DNA of 64,000 nt from Smittium mucronatum (lineage: Eukaryota; Kickxellomycota; Harpellomycetes; Harpellales; Legeriomycetaceae), in contig LSSL01000230.1 of the NCBI GenBank assembly GCA_001953115.1, forward strand, positions 9,784 to 73,783, read 5' to 3'. Below are positions 38,771 through 52,109 of the stretch, piece after piece (positions within the stretch are counted from its first letter, which is position 1; every line of letters starts with the position of its first letter). Both the position numbers and the translations under genes were made by a program. The notes under the pieces are model-generated. The model was not told the origin of the DNA. It made no database searches and worked only from the letters and a program-made list of their open reading frames with translations.

Positions 38771-41700
38771 TTTTCGCCTCAATTTAATTGGATTCTGTTA
38801 AAAAAATTTAACTTGGAATATCATGAATATTGGTAGCTCTAAAAAATTTATTCAATATAAATTATTATTTTATTTTTATTGATAAAAATTATATAGCTGG
38901 AATAGGAAAAAAAACTGATGTTAATGAAAAATTCCATTTATAAAATTATAATTCGATTTTGATATTTTCAAAGATGATTTTAAAATATTGCAATTTAATT
39001 ATCGAATTAACATTAAATTTTTTTGAAAATAGGGCTAAACGATCCTTAATAATATTTATGGAATTTTTGATGATGATTCAAACTTTAGTTCGTTTATAAG
39101 GGCGGATAAAATGATAAAATTTTAGATATATTTATTTAAATAGTAAAATAAGGTTAAAATAGATTTGATTTTCCATGAAAAAATAAATAATAATTCAAAT
39201 ATTTGTTAACCAATTTTTATAAGGGCAAGAAAAAATTTAATTTGTCTGAAAATGGGGGTTTTTTAGTGTATATTTTGGAAATATAAACTAAACAATTATA
39301 TTTATACTATTAGGGCATGAAGAGGTTATATTTTTTTCTGAAAAAATTATAACCACCAGCTTAATAAAAAAAAAAATAGGGTAAACTTTTTTGAATTTTA
39401 TGTTAATTAAATCATCAAAATCTGGATAGAATTAAAAGCATAAAAATAGATATGATTATATAGTTCAAAATAACCAGAAGTTTAACTTAACTGAGATTAT
39501 TATGTTATAATATTTATTGTATAATTATTTTTTTTTCGTTAATTAAAATATCAGAGCCTTTAAAAAATTTACCGAAAAAGCTTAAGTCGTGTAGCTAGGA
39601 GAAGGAGTATAAAAATATTTCACGTTTTTTTATTGATCACAATTAAATCCCTACCTTTACTCGTGTTTTTTTAACTAATAAATAAATTATCCAAAAATTT
39701 AATCTTACTCCAAAGTAAATAAAGTGGTAAGATGAAAGGCAAATATATAGGGGCTGTAAAAATCAATTTTCCTAAAAGATAAATTTTTAATAAATCTAAA
39801 ATAAATAAATCATAAAAAAAACAGCTAAAAATTTAAGCAGGGATTTTTTAGATGAAGATTTATAAAAAAGATTTCTTGAAATAGAATCCTGTTATATGAG
39901 GTATCAAATTTTTAGAGAAAAATAAATTCGTTATTTTATTACTAAAAAAAAAGGATTCAAAGTTTATCTATGAGAAAATCTTTATAATCTTTGCGAAACA
40001 TTCATATTTTATACAAAATTCAAATAAAAAAATCTGCAGAAGAGCTTTTAGTCATTTATTATTATATTATTGCTTTAAATTTAAGAAAATTTACTGGAAA
40101 GAGAAAATATAACCGTATAAACTAGCTCTTTGAGTATTATAATAGTCAATTAAAAATAAAAAGGTGTTAAAACTTATTCAAAAACACTATATAAGTATAA
40201 AAGGTTATTTGAATGTAAAATAATGATTAATTATCCAATGATTATAAAGGGGCTACAAAGAGCAGAGAAAAGAGCTACTTGTATAAATTAATATTTAAAC
40301 ATGTAATAATTTATAACATTATAAAAAATTATAAATTGATTCTAAGAAAATAAAAATAACCATATTAAAGCTGTTTTTCAATTTAATTAGAGCTTATATA
40401 ATTTTAAACGTTAATCCCTAATTTAGATTATAAGAAATTTTAAATTATGTTAAATAGGCGCTAAATTAACAATCTTTTTAAAGAGTTTTTATGCTTGCAT
40501 AAGTAAATTTCTTAAATTATTTTCTATCTTTTTTTTAAAAAAGCCCAAAAATATAGTCTTATTTATCAATATTATGATAAAAATTATACTAAAAAGAGAC
40601 ACTAGAAGGTATATAGTTAAAATGGTTTATTCAAAAAAAAAATTCACTATTGGTAAATTAGATAATAAAAAAAATGTAAATTTTTGATTCAATTATTGGA
40701 TTATATAAAATTTCTAAGTAAATATGAAAGGATTGAAAATAAATTGGTAAAAAATTAAAAATTGAGATTTGAATTTAAATATTTAAATTTATTTATAAAA
40801 AATGAGGGTATGTTTTATTTAAGCGAATTAGCTTATAAATTTTTTATAAAATATAGTAAAAATATCTTTCAATTTTGCAACAGATAAGTAATATTTCAGA
40901 AAAAAGTTTTATTTTTGATTTTATTTCGGTATCTATCCAACCTAAAAAAAAAGGATTATAAAAAGAAAAGTAGTATGTAGCAATGGACATAGCACTTTTT
41001 TTATAAATTACTTAAATAGGAGATGGTGAAAAAAATAGTCGTTTTTTCTACTATTTAAATGATTTTGTATGTCTAAGTGAGTTCATTTTTTTTATTTGAA
41101 AAGATAAACTTATTGTTTTTTCGAAAAAATCATGTTTTATTTCAGATTTAATGAAGCTAAAAAAACTTTCAATAAGATTTAATTCAAAAAAAGATTTACT
41201 TGAAAATGTCATTTAGGCTCCAAATCGGAGATATTTCAAATCTGGCATCCTATTATTAACCAGTAAATCCCTAGTATTTTTACCGAAAATATTAGAGGAA
41301 GGTCATTTTATTCAACCTAATATGAAAATATTCGATAAGTGCTTTAAAATAAGATTAATTTAAGTCATTTTTTTTACCAAAATAAGAAAAGTACACAAAT
41401 ATAAAAAAATAAATAATATAATAATTTGGAAAATCATTTTTAGAAAAAGCTAAAATATATTTTTTAGATATTTTCGATTTAAAATTTGCTTTTATTAAAA
41501 AAAATTACACTTAATCCCGTAAATAAAAACAAAATAATAAATTAGATACAAAAGTATGATATATAAGCTAATTTGTGTTTTTTTTTCATTTAGATTTTTT
41601 CTTCTTTTAAATTTTTTGATAATGGTTTTTTAATATAAATTTACAAAAAATATTAAAATATTTTTTATATTTAGTCTTAAATATAGTGACTACTAAATCC

Positions 41701-44030
41701 CCTTAAATACATAATAATAAGTTGCTTCTATTTTTTTAATATGAAAAAAGATATAAGTGTTTTAATAATTATTTTTTTCTTTATACTCATAAAATTCTAT
41801 TTTATTTCATTAGGTCCTGAACTTGGATTCAGCGATCTTTTCAGATTATCAACATATTTAAATAAAAACAATTACAGAAAATATCTTCAAACTTCGTTCT
41901 AATTGATCTAAATTGATATTTAAGTTTATGTTTAACACTAACTCCTAGCATAGTTAATCTGCCGTTTTTTAAATTTTCTTTCTATCAAAATAGAGAATTC
42001 AAACTAAATTATTATCTTAGTATTTTTTATAATAAAAATCAAAGTAAATTTAGATTTCATGTACAAAAAAATGTTTAAAATTAACATATATTTTTTATAA
42101 AACCTATTTTTTGTGAGAAAACTTTTTGTATCGCAAAAATGAATTTTTTTTTTTAAAAAAATAAACATCATTACCAATTAATATAATTTTAAATTGATAA
42201 AATTCACATTAAAAGATTTGAGAGGTTTTTTAACACCTAGAAATTTTAATTTTTTTAGGAAAAGCTTAATAGGAATTAATTTATTTGAGTTTGATTTTTA
42301 AACATGACCCGAATGAATGTTTATTTTTTTCTTATTTTTCAAAAAATTCATGGCTAAAAAAATTATTACGAAATATAATTATAAAATAGAATATTTCGGT
42401 TATAAATTTTTTTAGACTTCAATAAAACCGATTTTTTTTAAGAATTGGATATATATATTTTTTCATCATATTTTCTTTTTATTGAAGAATTCAGAATTTT
42501 CAAAACATTTATTTCATTTTTTTTACAGGTAATTGCTTAAAATTTAAAAAAAATGGACAATGATATGAAAATATTAATTTGATGGTAAAATTAAACATAA
42601 AAAAGATTTTAATCACACCCTCATATTTTTTTCTAGTAAATCCATACCCACTCGATATTGGATTGAAGACAGAAAAACATATAATATAATTTTTTTACTT
42701 ATTTTTTCCCGCATATTGAAATTGAGATTTTAATTAATTTGCTTTAAATTATGCATATAAATCTTTTTTTAAATCTGAGTGAGTTATCATATAATATTTT
42801 TCAAGTATTTTTTGCCTATAAGTTAGTTATTTTCTCAAAAAATTTATTTTAGAATGTACTTTTAACTGTGTATTTTACTGTATAATCTAAAAATTAAATT
42901 TTTATAAAATTTCTTAAATAAATATTGTAAAAAAAGCTACAATTTTTCAAATGATGCTTTTGAAATAAGTAAACGTGTGAGTAAAATAAATTATATAACG
43001 AGGTGGCCAAATATAACTCTGATTATCAATTAATAAAATTAAGTTGGAATAAAAATAAGCATTTTGGCTGATCATTTATAAAAAAAAATAGGAAAAATGT
43101 CTATATATAACAATAACTCGATTATCCTATGCCGAGAAGAATAAAAAACCAGTAAAATGTGGAACAAGTTAGCAAAATTGAACGCGTTTAAAATATAACA
43201 GTAGGATAATTAAGTTTATCAAAGCGTACCTAGTATAAATAGGAAAATTAGAGTTTATAATTTAATCATTCAGAAAATAAAATATATTTGATAAGTTATA
43301 GTAATAGGACCAGAAAGTTTAAATAATATGTTGAAGATTATAAATAATAGTCTTAACAATTTCGGGAATTTAAGATCTCACATATATGTTTTAAAATACC
43401 TTTACTAACCGAAATAGTTTAATCATTAGATTATTCGATATAAAAATGAAAAAACAAGTATTCTATACTTTATATTTACATATTTAAATGATACAAAAGC
43501 CTAATTATATTAACCTAAGTGTTTAATACTAAATTTTTTAAAAAAATTAGAAAGCAAGAATTGGTTAGAAATTTAAAAGCTGAGTTTAGAAATGATATGA
43601 TATATTTTTTATGAATAAATAGTATATATATTTTTTTTTGATGAATTTTAACTCTCTTTACAGTTTTCAGGCTGATGGTAAATAAGATATTTTTTAAACA
43701 GTATTTATATAAGATAAAAATCAGAATATTCTGATTTTTATACATTTAAGCTGATGAATAAGCAGATATTTATATGATAAAAGTGGAAACATTATTTTTT
43801 TAGTAAATAATTTTGTTTTTCTAATGATAAATTTTATTTATAAACACCATTTTTGAATAAAAACATAATATTTGAATATATTTTAGTCCTGTATTACCAA
43901 AATAGGATGAAGAAGAATTTATTAGAAAAAAACTTTTCTAAAATATTATTTCCATATCCATTTATTTTAATTAAAATAAAAAGTGAAATAAGTCTCATAA
44001 ACGATCTTAAATTATATTTTTTGTAGATTA

Positions 44031-44415
44031 ACCCCCCTAAGAGCGAAATGCCTTGCTGCGCTTTAGGGAATTGATATTGTACTTCGAGAAGTACACTAAA
44101 TTAAAAATTCACAATGCGTTGTTCTATTCTTTGTTGGGAGTATTGGAGACAGCGCACAAAGATTCTAGAGAAGGGACATCTCGAAGCAGGAGGGATCGAT
44201 CTTTTAGCAATGCTGAGACATAATATAGCGTAAAAGTCCAGCGTTTAACAGTCAGACGTATCTCAGTGTCTAAAAGCTATTTGTAGGAAAGCAATGCCGA
44301 TTAATCCCATGTTTGGGTAGCAACCTAATTTTATTAATCCTGTTGAAAGTAGGCTCTGACTTGGAGCTCATTAGTTTCAATGAACAACAGTTCATTATAA
44401 AAGGGCTTAATTAAT
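44031..44415 (-). repeat. Dispersed repeat, copy 2 (inverted relative to copy 1)
   Basis: The reverse complement of this segment matches 1-410. The best part (about 44230-44400) is about 87% identical by eye; the rest is more diverged with indels. It is abruptly richer in G+C than the desert on its left, beginning at ACCCCCCTAAG. It carries a perfect palindrome GTACTTC-GA-GAAGTAC (44079-44094) where copy 1 has the shorter TACTT/AAGTA version. Stops occur in all frames. The inverted orientation excludes the two copies being the LTRs of one element. Its edge lies roughly 300 bp from the 3' end of the tRNA array. Confidence 0.7.
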
Positions 44416-44585
44416 GATTGCACGATACCTCAGTCATCCAGCCTACTTGAAGCAATGGCAGGGGGGGGCGGTCTTTCTATTGTTAGGTTGCACCCTTTTC
44501 CCGTAGGTACGCAGTAGTTAATTCTGCAGATGAGCTTATTGTAGTTAGGATAACAGTCTTTTCTATACGTCTTTTTCTGCATTTT
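44416..44585. other. GC-richer flank of repeat copy 2
   Basis: Moderate G+C continues beyond the alignable repeat to about 44585, including a run of 8 G at 44461-44468. The homologous part of copy 1 would lie left of the window. This is therefore probably more of the same element, but that cannot be shown here. Confidence 0.4.
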
Positions 44586-44727
44586 TTTAATATATATTTT
44601 AATCAATTTATCCTACAATAAAATTCCATGATACAAAAAAAGAATGTAGATTAATTGAAATAAACACAACAAAAAAGTAGATGTAGAACAAATTTTTAAG
44701 TAATCGCAGTAATTCAAATCAAATGTC

Positions 44728-44732
44728 AAAAA
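44728..44732 (-). terminator. Pol III terminator of the tRNA array (T5)
   Basis: On the minus strand a run of five T starts two bases after the discriminator base of tRNA-Glu. This is the standard RNA polymerase III stop signal and the first one not overlapping a tRNA in the array. Confidence 0.8.
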
Positions 44733-44733
44733 T

Positions 44734-44805
44734 CTCCGATACGGGGAATCGAACCCCGGCCGCCTCGGTGAAAGCGAGGAATCCTAACCACTGGACCATA
44801 TCGGA
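44734..44805 (-). tRNA. tRNA-Glu (TTC)
   Basis: A 72-nt cloverleaf including the discriminator G. The acceptor stem TCCGATA/TATCGGA is perfect. The anticodon loop CTTTCAC gives TTC (44770-44772 on the plus strand as GAA). The B box GGTTCGAATCC and A box TGGTCCAGTGG are canonical. There is no intron and no encoded CCA, as for a eukaryotic nuclear gene. It is the last gene of the three-tRNA minus-strand array, 4 nt after tRNA-Asp. Confidence 0.97.
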
Positions 44806-44809
44806 AAAT

Positions 44810-44881
44810 CTCTCGGACCGGGAATTGAACCCGGGTCGCCAATGTGACAGACTGGAATACTCACCACTATACTATCCGAGA
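44810..44881 (-). tRNA. tRNA-Asp (GTC)
   Basis: A 72-nt cloverleaf with acceptor stem TCTCGGA/TCCGAGA, anticodon loop CTGTCAC (GTC; plus-strand GAC at 44846-44848), A box TAGTATAGTGG and B box GGTTCAATTCC. No intron and no CCA. On the minus strand it follows tRNA-Ile after 2 nt and precedes tRNA-Glu by 4 nt. The only T4 after it (44805-44808) includes the first base of tRNA-Glu. Confidence 0.97.
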
Positions 44882-44883
44882 CA

Positions 44884-44957
44884 TGCTCACTACAGGGGTC
44901 GAACCTGTGACCTTGGCGTTATTAGCACCACGCTCTAACCAACTGAGCTAAGCAAGC
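44884..44957 (-). tRNA. tRNA-Ile (AAT)
   Basis: A 74-nt cloverleaf. The acceptor stem GCTTGCT/AGTGAGC contains two G-T wobble pairs. The anticodon loop CTAATAA gives AAT (plus-strand ATT at 44921-44923), which would be read as inosine after editing. A box TAGCTCAGTTGG and B box GGTTCGACCCC are clear. No intron and no CCA. It is the first gene of the array. No T4 separates it from tRNA-Asp, so the two are expected on one precursor. Confidence 0.96.
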
Positions 44958-47900
44958 GATGATTCGCCGCAAATTGCAACAATTAAGTATTTTTTTTAAA
45001 TAAAGGTTACTGAAAATCTCATATTGGTGTAAATTGATTTTTGATTTTCAAATTTAATTTATAAAAATTTACATAAAATATACAATAATTCGCAATTCCT
45101 GATAATCCATATAAATTTAAAATAATACCAATGATTATTAAAACTCCATTCCGCGGTAAATAGAATATTAAGAATTTATTAAGAAAAAAAAAAGTTCTTG
45201 TATCTGTTTTATATAGTGCTTATAAAATAAAAAAATAACCTAAGAAAAATAACGATTTTTAAAATTGAAACTCTCTAATTTTTAAAATAAAAAAATTAGC
45301 ATAAAAATCCCTCCATTTATCTATGTAATAATCAATATAAGTCCACATTTAATCATATATCAACATAGAGACTAAACTAAATATATGGAAAATTCTTAAT
45401 CGCAACAGAAATATTACATATAAAATTTAAATATTTCATTTTTAATGATTTTTTTTATTTGTAATAAGTTTTTATTTATTCTTTTAAATCAAAAAAGCTA
45501 AAAATAATAAAGACTTCCCGTACAAAATAAGAAAAAAATTCATAATTTTTAAATAATAGATGCAAAATTTTACTAATAGTGCATTTAAAAAAGGTAAATC
45601 TATAATTTTTTGTATATAAAATATCCTGATTATCCTTATAATCTCACTTCTGAATTTCAATCTAGTAGAAATTTAAACTTAATTATAAAAAATAAGAAAT
45701 AGAAAATTGCATCCATAGATTTTTTTTAATCGATGTGCTTGAGATATCGCTATATATTTAAGAAAATAATAATAGGTAAAGTTTGATAATTTTTGATGCG
45801 TTTAGTTTTAAGGCATTATTGGCTCCTCCAAACATAATTTTTTTTCTAATATTAACTCATGAAAAAGTAAAAGTGTATAAAAGTAATCTTATTTACACAA
45901 TATAAACTCTGAAGTGTTATAATATTTCTAAAATTAAATATATTTGTAAAAAATAAAGAAAAAATATTTTTTCTTTAAAATCAGCCTTATATAGCATAAA
46001 TTATCTGAAAGATATAAATAAATCCACAGAAACTTGTAAAATGTGTTTAAAAATATTAAAAAAATCATGAAAACGACCACAAATCTTCAACTAATACCAC
46101 ATATCTAATTTGACATAAATAAGTTTTATTTAATAAAAGTATATAAAACGCGGTAAAAAAACCATATTAAATCATTAAAACCAATTGTCTAGCACTTTTG
46201 TGTTTATATTAATCTATTATTAAAACATTAAAGCCATTTATTAATTTTAAGATCATAAAAATTCACCATCATAATTTTAAAAAAATGAAAAAATTGTATC
46301 TCATAAAACATAACAAATATTAGATAATTTTTCTAGATTAATACTAACATAGTTTATTCTCTTTATCAACCGAAATAATGGTTTGAAAAAACTAGAATTT
46401 CAAATATACTACACTTTATAATAACCATTATACACAAATCAATTCAAAAATGACTAAATAAACTAATAGAGATAGTTATTTCCCTAATAATAATTCCACA
46501 TAAAAAATATGATATTTCTAAAACGCCTTTTTAATATCAGATTAATAAAAAAAGATTTTAATATAAATTAAATATGGCTCCAGAAAATGAAAATGGAGTT
46601 AAAAGAAATTTAATTCAGAAGAGAAAAAAATATATCTTTTAAAATATTAAATCAAACGATAAAAATATTTAGGGAGTAAAAAAACTTGAAAAATAAGAAT
46701 TTTTTTTAATCCAGCTTCCTGATCTTAAGGTAAAAAATCTATGGAAAGAGATAATATTTATTTTTTTGAATAGCAGGAATCAGAAAAAAAAAAAAAATTT
46801 CATGTATTCAAATTTTGATATATGTGTAACTAAAAATAAATCGGGAGCTTTATGGCGTATCCTGTTTTAGTGAAAAAAATATAAATAACTTTTCTTCCAA
46901 TAAAATTTGAAACTATTCAATGGAAATTAAAACTTCGAATCGATTAAATAGATTTTTCTTTTAATTTTTATTGGTGGGGAAGTTTAAATTGGATTTTGAT
47001 TTGGAAACTTATATATAAATTATTTGTAAAGCTGGTAATTAGATTTATTTTTTTATTATAATTAATTTATAAAAACATATACAGATTAACCCAATTTTAA
47101 TAAAATTCAACAAAAAAAATCTATAAAAAATTAAAAACGTGATAGGAAAATAAAAAGAATACATAGTGTAGCAAAAATAAAATTCATATTTTATACCATG
47201 TAATTTTATATTTTTTCAAATAAAATAATTAAATTTTTTATATTCTGGAATCATTGGAAAATTAGTTTGTGATTGTCAGAATTTCAATAATCGAAAAAAA
47301 CTTCTGTAAAAATTTAAAAAGAATTATTAAAAAAATTGAAATTTTCAGAAACATCCGCCTTGAAATGAAAAAAAAAAATTCAAAAATTATTTTCTTAGAA
47401 TCTTAATGGCTATAATGACTAATGGTTAGAATTTTTTTATTATAAAAAATGGCACTTTTATGACTATATTGGACAGAGATATTATTATAATTATAAAATC
47501 ATGAATTTTTATAATACTTTGAATAATATTTAATATTATAAAGAAAAAAATATCAAAAAAAAGTATAATATTCACGTATAAAATAAAATGTCATTAAATT
47601 GAAAAAATATTAAATTTTTTAAAATAGTTTGGAAGTGATTTTTACTATATCCTTTTATAGTTTCTAAAAAAATTATTATACCGAATAACAGGTTTTTTTT
47701 AATTATGTATTATTGAATTGATTTTGAAAAAATTGGATATTGAACATACAATTTCCTTCGATAAAAATTAATTAGAACTTAATAGCACTGATATAAATAT
47801 GTAAATATAAATATTATTGTATAAATGATACACTCTCTAGGAATATATATTTGATATGATATAAAAAGTTTGCCGTTTTTTTAAGCCCTTGTTAGAAAAT

Positions 47901-50900
47901 AGTGAAACTCCATAAAAATTAAATCATTAGATGGTTTTTTTCACTCTTTAATTAATTTAAGAGCTTTTTAATTTTATCGTTTAATTTTCAATTTTTTTAG
48001 TAATTTTCCCAAGGATCATAACATCTGGCTTTAATGCTTGTGGATCATATCAATTTTGTGGGTTTTATAGGGATGAAAAAAACAGAATTTCGAAAGATTT
48101 TTTTAATTTTAGTAAGAATTTTGAAAAAAAAAAGTTAATCCATATTTAATTACAATTTATTCAGCTAGAAAAAAGATAGATCCATTGAGAATGGTATAAT
48201 TTTCGATCTCATTTATCAAGCTGAAGAAAATAAAAATAAAATATTTGTAATTTGCAAGGTGGATTTTCCAATTTTAGGTACAGTAATTCCAAAGTTCTAT
48301 CTCATGTAACTTCAATATATTTGAAATCACATCTTGCTTTTCTGAGCTTCAGTTATAGAAAAATTAGCTAAAAAAGCCAGAAAAAAAAAAGGCATATATG
48401 AATACTTTCATTCTAGAAAATTTCCAGAAAAAAACTTCCTAATCAAGATCTTCAGAGCCAAAATATTTTTTAATCTGTTAAATTAGTCCTAAAATGTAAC
48501 ACAAAAACAAATTAATATATATGAAGTAACCAACATGAAAAAAAAAACTAGTGAAGCTCCAGTGATATTCTTTATTCAGATTTTTTTTCATATATATCAT
48601 CACCTTTTGTGGGAAAACAAGTAATTTAAATTCTTATTTTTATCGGATAATTTTTATTTGATCTGCCAGAAAAATGTAAGAAAAAATCCAAAAAAACTAT
48701 CATGTGCAGATTATGTTTTTCGGGAAGTAAAATATAAAATTCAGGATAAAATGCGGTTTCATCTTAAACATCTGTTTCTGTATCAGATCTAAGGCTAAAC
48801 GGGGGATATCAGTATTAAATCAATTAAAAAATACTCGTTTTTAGAAATAAATCACGTTTCAGAGGTTTAAAGTATAGTTTATTCACTGGTACCTATATTT
48901 TATTCTATGAATTTGAATTATTTTTTTATTATATGTGGAGATCCTGCTGAGTAATCCCATGCATAGTATAACAGAAACCAGATATTATATTTGCGATTTT
49001 CTCTAATAAGAACATTACTTTTTGATTATTAAGAAAAAAGTTCATAAATATCTGCAAGTAATCTTAAACAATATTCTAAATATTTTCTTTATTTTCTTTA
49101 TAAATTTATATGTCACACTTATTTTTATCACTAATAAAAATCCTTTGGGGTGAATCGAATCCTCATTTAAAGACCATTAAATTGCTTTGTTTAAAGTAGA
49201 AAGCTTTGCTAGATAAATTATCTAATAAGAATTTTTTTAAAGATTATTTTAGAGAATAGCGAAGTTTTTTATTTAGAAGATCATTTTGGTTTACTTTCAA
49301 GGCTTTTAAAATAATTACAGTCAATTATAAAAATAACATCCATTGAAGATCTCGTTGATATTTTTAGATCTTAGGATGCTGATATTTCGGAGCGAAAAAA
49401 ATTTAAATCTGGATAAAATAAGTTACGATTTACTAATTATGATCAGTATTCCACTTTAGGATATAGAAAACTTCCTCAAGTCGATGATTACAAAAATTAT
49501 TCATCTTTTATTAAGCTCAATACTTTTTATATGGCTTTCCCAGCAATAAAAATATTACACCAGCGACTACTAGTCAAAGTATTTTAATATTTAATATTTT
49601 AAATATGTTGTAAAAATAAATCAGCTAAAGCTTCACCCAGTATTAGTACAATATATTTTTTGATTATGGGTCTGTTTTTGGGACTTTATCATAGCTCAAG
49701 GGTAGAATTTATGAGGAAACATTGAATAATTCTTTAATAATAGGCTGATTTTAATATTTATTCAAATTAAATATTGCCATGAAAATTTAAATACTATCAT
49801 TTCGTCTACTTATCTACCTATCACTTTACAAGATTAATTTTGTATTGGAAAATGAAATTTTATTATTTCTTAAAATTATGCACGAAAATTTATATCTTAG
49901 TTATTTATATTTATCGGTAAAAAAGTATGCGAAATGTACCGAATGTGATTATTAGTATAATAATAGCCCTGAAACTAATTATTTTATTTTATTTTACTTT
50001 AAGATTATTTGTAGGAGAGTATCCTCAGTTTTTATAGCGAATTTAAAAAATATATAGAGTAAGGCCAATGAAATACATCCTTAATAGTTGATAATACACA
50101 AAAAAATATTGAGAGAAAATCTTAAGCCTTTTATACAAAATAATATTATATAATTTTATTCAGTAAAATTTATCAAAAAAACAGTTTGTGAATTTTGTAA
50201 GTTTCTTTAATTTTTAATTCAAGCCTTATTACTTTCATATTATCTATCTGTATCATTGTATAGTTTAGTTTATTTTCACTTTATTTTCTTGAATTAAATA
50301 TACATTCTTTGTGCTATAAAGTATTATTTTTCGTTTTTGTTTTAAAATAAACAATTTTATGTCCTATAATCTCATATCTTTGTAAATAAACCGTATATAT
50401 TAGAAACCCTCATCTTATAGAGGTTAATTTATCATTTTAAATTTAATTTGGGTTATCCTCTAACATCACAACCACTTCATTCTTTAGAATGCTTGTTACA
50501 AAATTTTAAAATATTCAAATATTTATTGAAAATCATCCACATAGGTAAAAAATTAGAGTAAAAATTTATTCTTTAAACTAAATTATAAAATTATTCCAGA
50601 AACTATGAATTTTTTATGTTTCAAAATGATAAGGTAATTGGAAGAAAAAGTTCTAATAAACGTCACTCAAATTTCTTATTAGTATATTATATCAACAAAA
50701 TTGAACTATTATTTTTTTTATAATAGAAAAAACCAAATATAACCAGAAGAACTCATCAGATAAAATTTTCAGTAAAAGTGATAGGGGAAAAATTATCGCA
50801 TCATCAAGTATATCCAGTTTATTAAATTTTATCAATAAAATGTTTTTTATACCGATTTTTCATTATTTTAAACAATTTTTTTTTAAAAATCACTCTATGG

Positions 50901-52100
50901 CTAAAATTTAAATCAAAACTAATCTATTAATAAAAAATCATTGTTTTATGAGAATAAATCGTTTCACACTTTTTTAAAACACTTGCTTATTTAAATAAAA
51001 ATATTAAATTTTTTTATAGAAAAATTTTATGATATATATATACTTTTTATTTATTTTTATTTTTACTCTGCCATATATCCATGTTTTTTTTAAAATTTTT
51101 TTTACACTTCTATAAAATATAAACTTTATTCGTGTTTTATTATTATTTTTTGAATGTTTTTTGAATTTTTCAATAATTGTATTTACATTTAGGTTTTAAA
51201 TTTTACTTGTGATTAAAAAAACCTCAATTTATTGAAAATACAATAAAAATTGGGTTAAATTTTTTTTTTTAGATTAAATTGATTATTGTGTTACTTTAGA
51301 TGAATTTTTTCCTTTTTATAATGGATTAAGTATTTATTTAATCCTAGAAATAGGCAATTATTTTTGATACATGAATCCATGAAAAACTTATACAATAATT
51401 CTAAATAATAATATTTTTAAATTTGAATGTTTTTTATGAAGCCAAAATTTTTAAATGAATGGATTTAAATAAATATAAAATTAATTTATATAAATTTTAA
51501 ATTATAAAAATTAAAAAATTGTTAGATATTTTTCATTTATTTTACAACATTCTAATATTTAATGTGTTTAAATAACATTTAAGACTTGAATTTTTCTAAA
51601 ATATGAATCGATAAATAATCTTGTCTAAAAATATTTTTTACATAAAATTATGAAATCAGTACATATGAAAATCTTAATTGTGACCGCTTTTGGAAATAAA
51701 AATATATACCTCTTACGCCTCCAAGTATTGGTTTTTATTGGTTTTATATATCCGTTGGTTTAAATTTAATTAATTATACTAATCATTAAACTTTGAATAT
51801 AAAATTCAACCATTTTCAAATCAGATTTTTTTAAAAATAATTTCTAGATAAGGGATATTTTTTTCACTGCTTTAATTGAAGGTTTTAGAAAAGACCTTTA
51901 TTAAATTTTTTTTTTATTGTGTGGTATATAAATACTAGAAATTTTCTTAGTTTGGTTATATTTTGCAAAATATTAACAAATATTATTAAAATTATGCAAA
52001 GATACACAAAATATTCACCAATTAATAAAAAAATTCATTAAAATCGACTATCTAATTTTTAAAAATATATTAATTTAGTCAAAAAGTTTTTATATTACCG
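44958..52100. other. Gene-free AT-rich desert between the tRNA array and the 52-kb island
   Basis: About 7 kb with no open frame of note in any frame, made of A and T runs. Parts of 48.0-50.3 kb are slightly less extreme in composition, but all frames are closed and I see no RNA motif or repeat. Confidence 0.75.
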
Positions 52101-52109
52101 GAATCGGAT

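Larger units (their letters stand above)
28093..44030. other. Gene-free AT-rich desert (middle)
   Basis: About 16 kb of A+T-dominated sequence. The longest frames are under 100 codons and have random AT composition. Apart from the small island at 28607-28670 and the short repeats listed separately, I see no gene, RNA or element. G or C runs occur at 28273-28287 (two runs of 7 C separated by one T) and near 34397. Around 30.49-30.64 kb the sequence is a little richer in G+C, but every frame is closed. Confidence 0.75.

Noticed and set aside
1..44415. Reading the two dispersed repeat copies as LTRs of one 44-kb element
   Set aside because: They are inverted relative to each other, about 13% diverged, and enclose ordinary genes.
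44723..44938. 71-codon open frame on the plus strand
   Set aside because: It lies antisense across the three tRNA genes; the openness follows from tRNA sequence.
44734..44957. Mitochondrial origin of the window, suggested by A+T content and clustered tRNAs
   Set aside because: The tRNAs have canonical Pol III A and B boxes and match cytosolic types. The protein genes are nuclear-type with a peroxisomal signal, and no respiratory-chain or rRNA genes are present.
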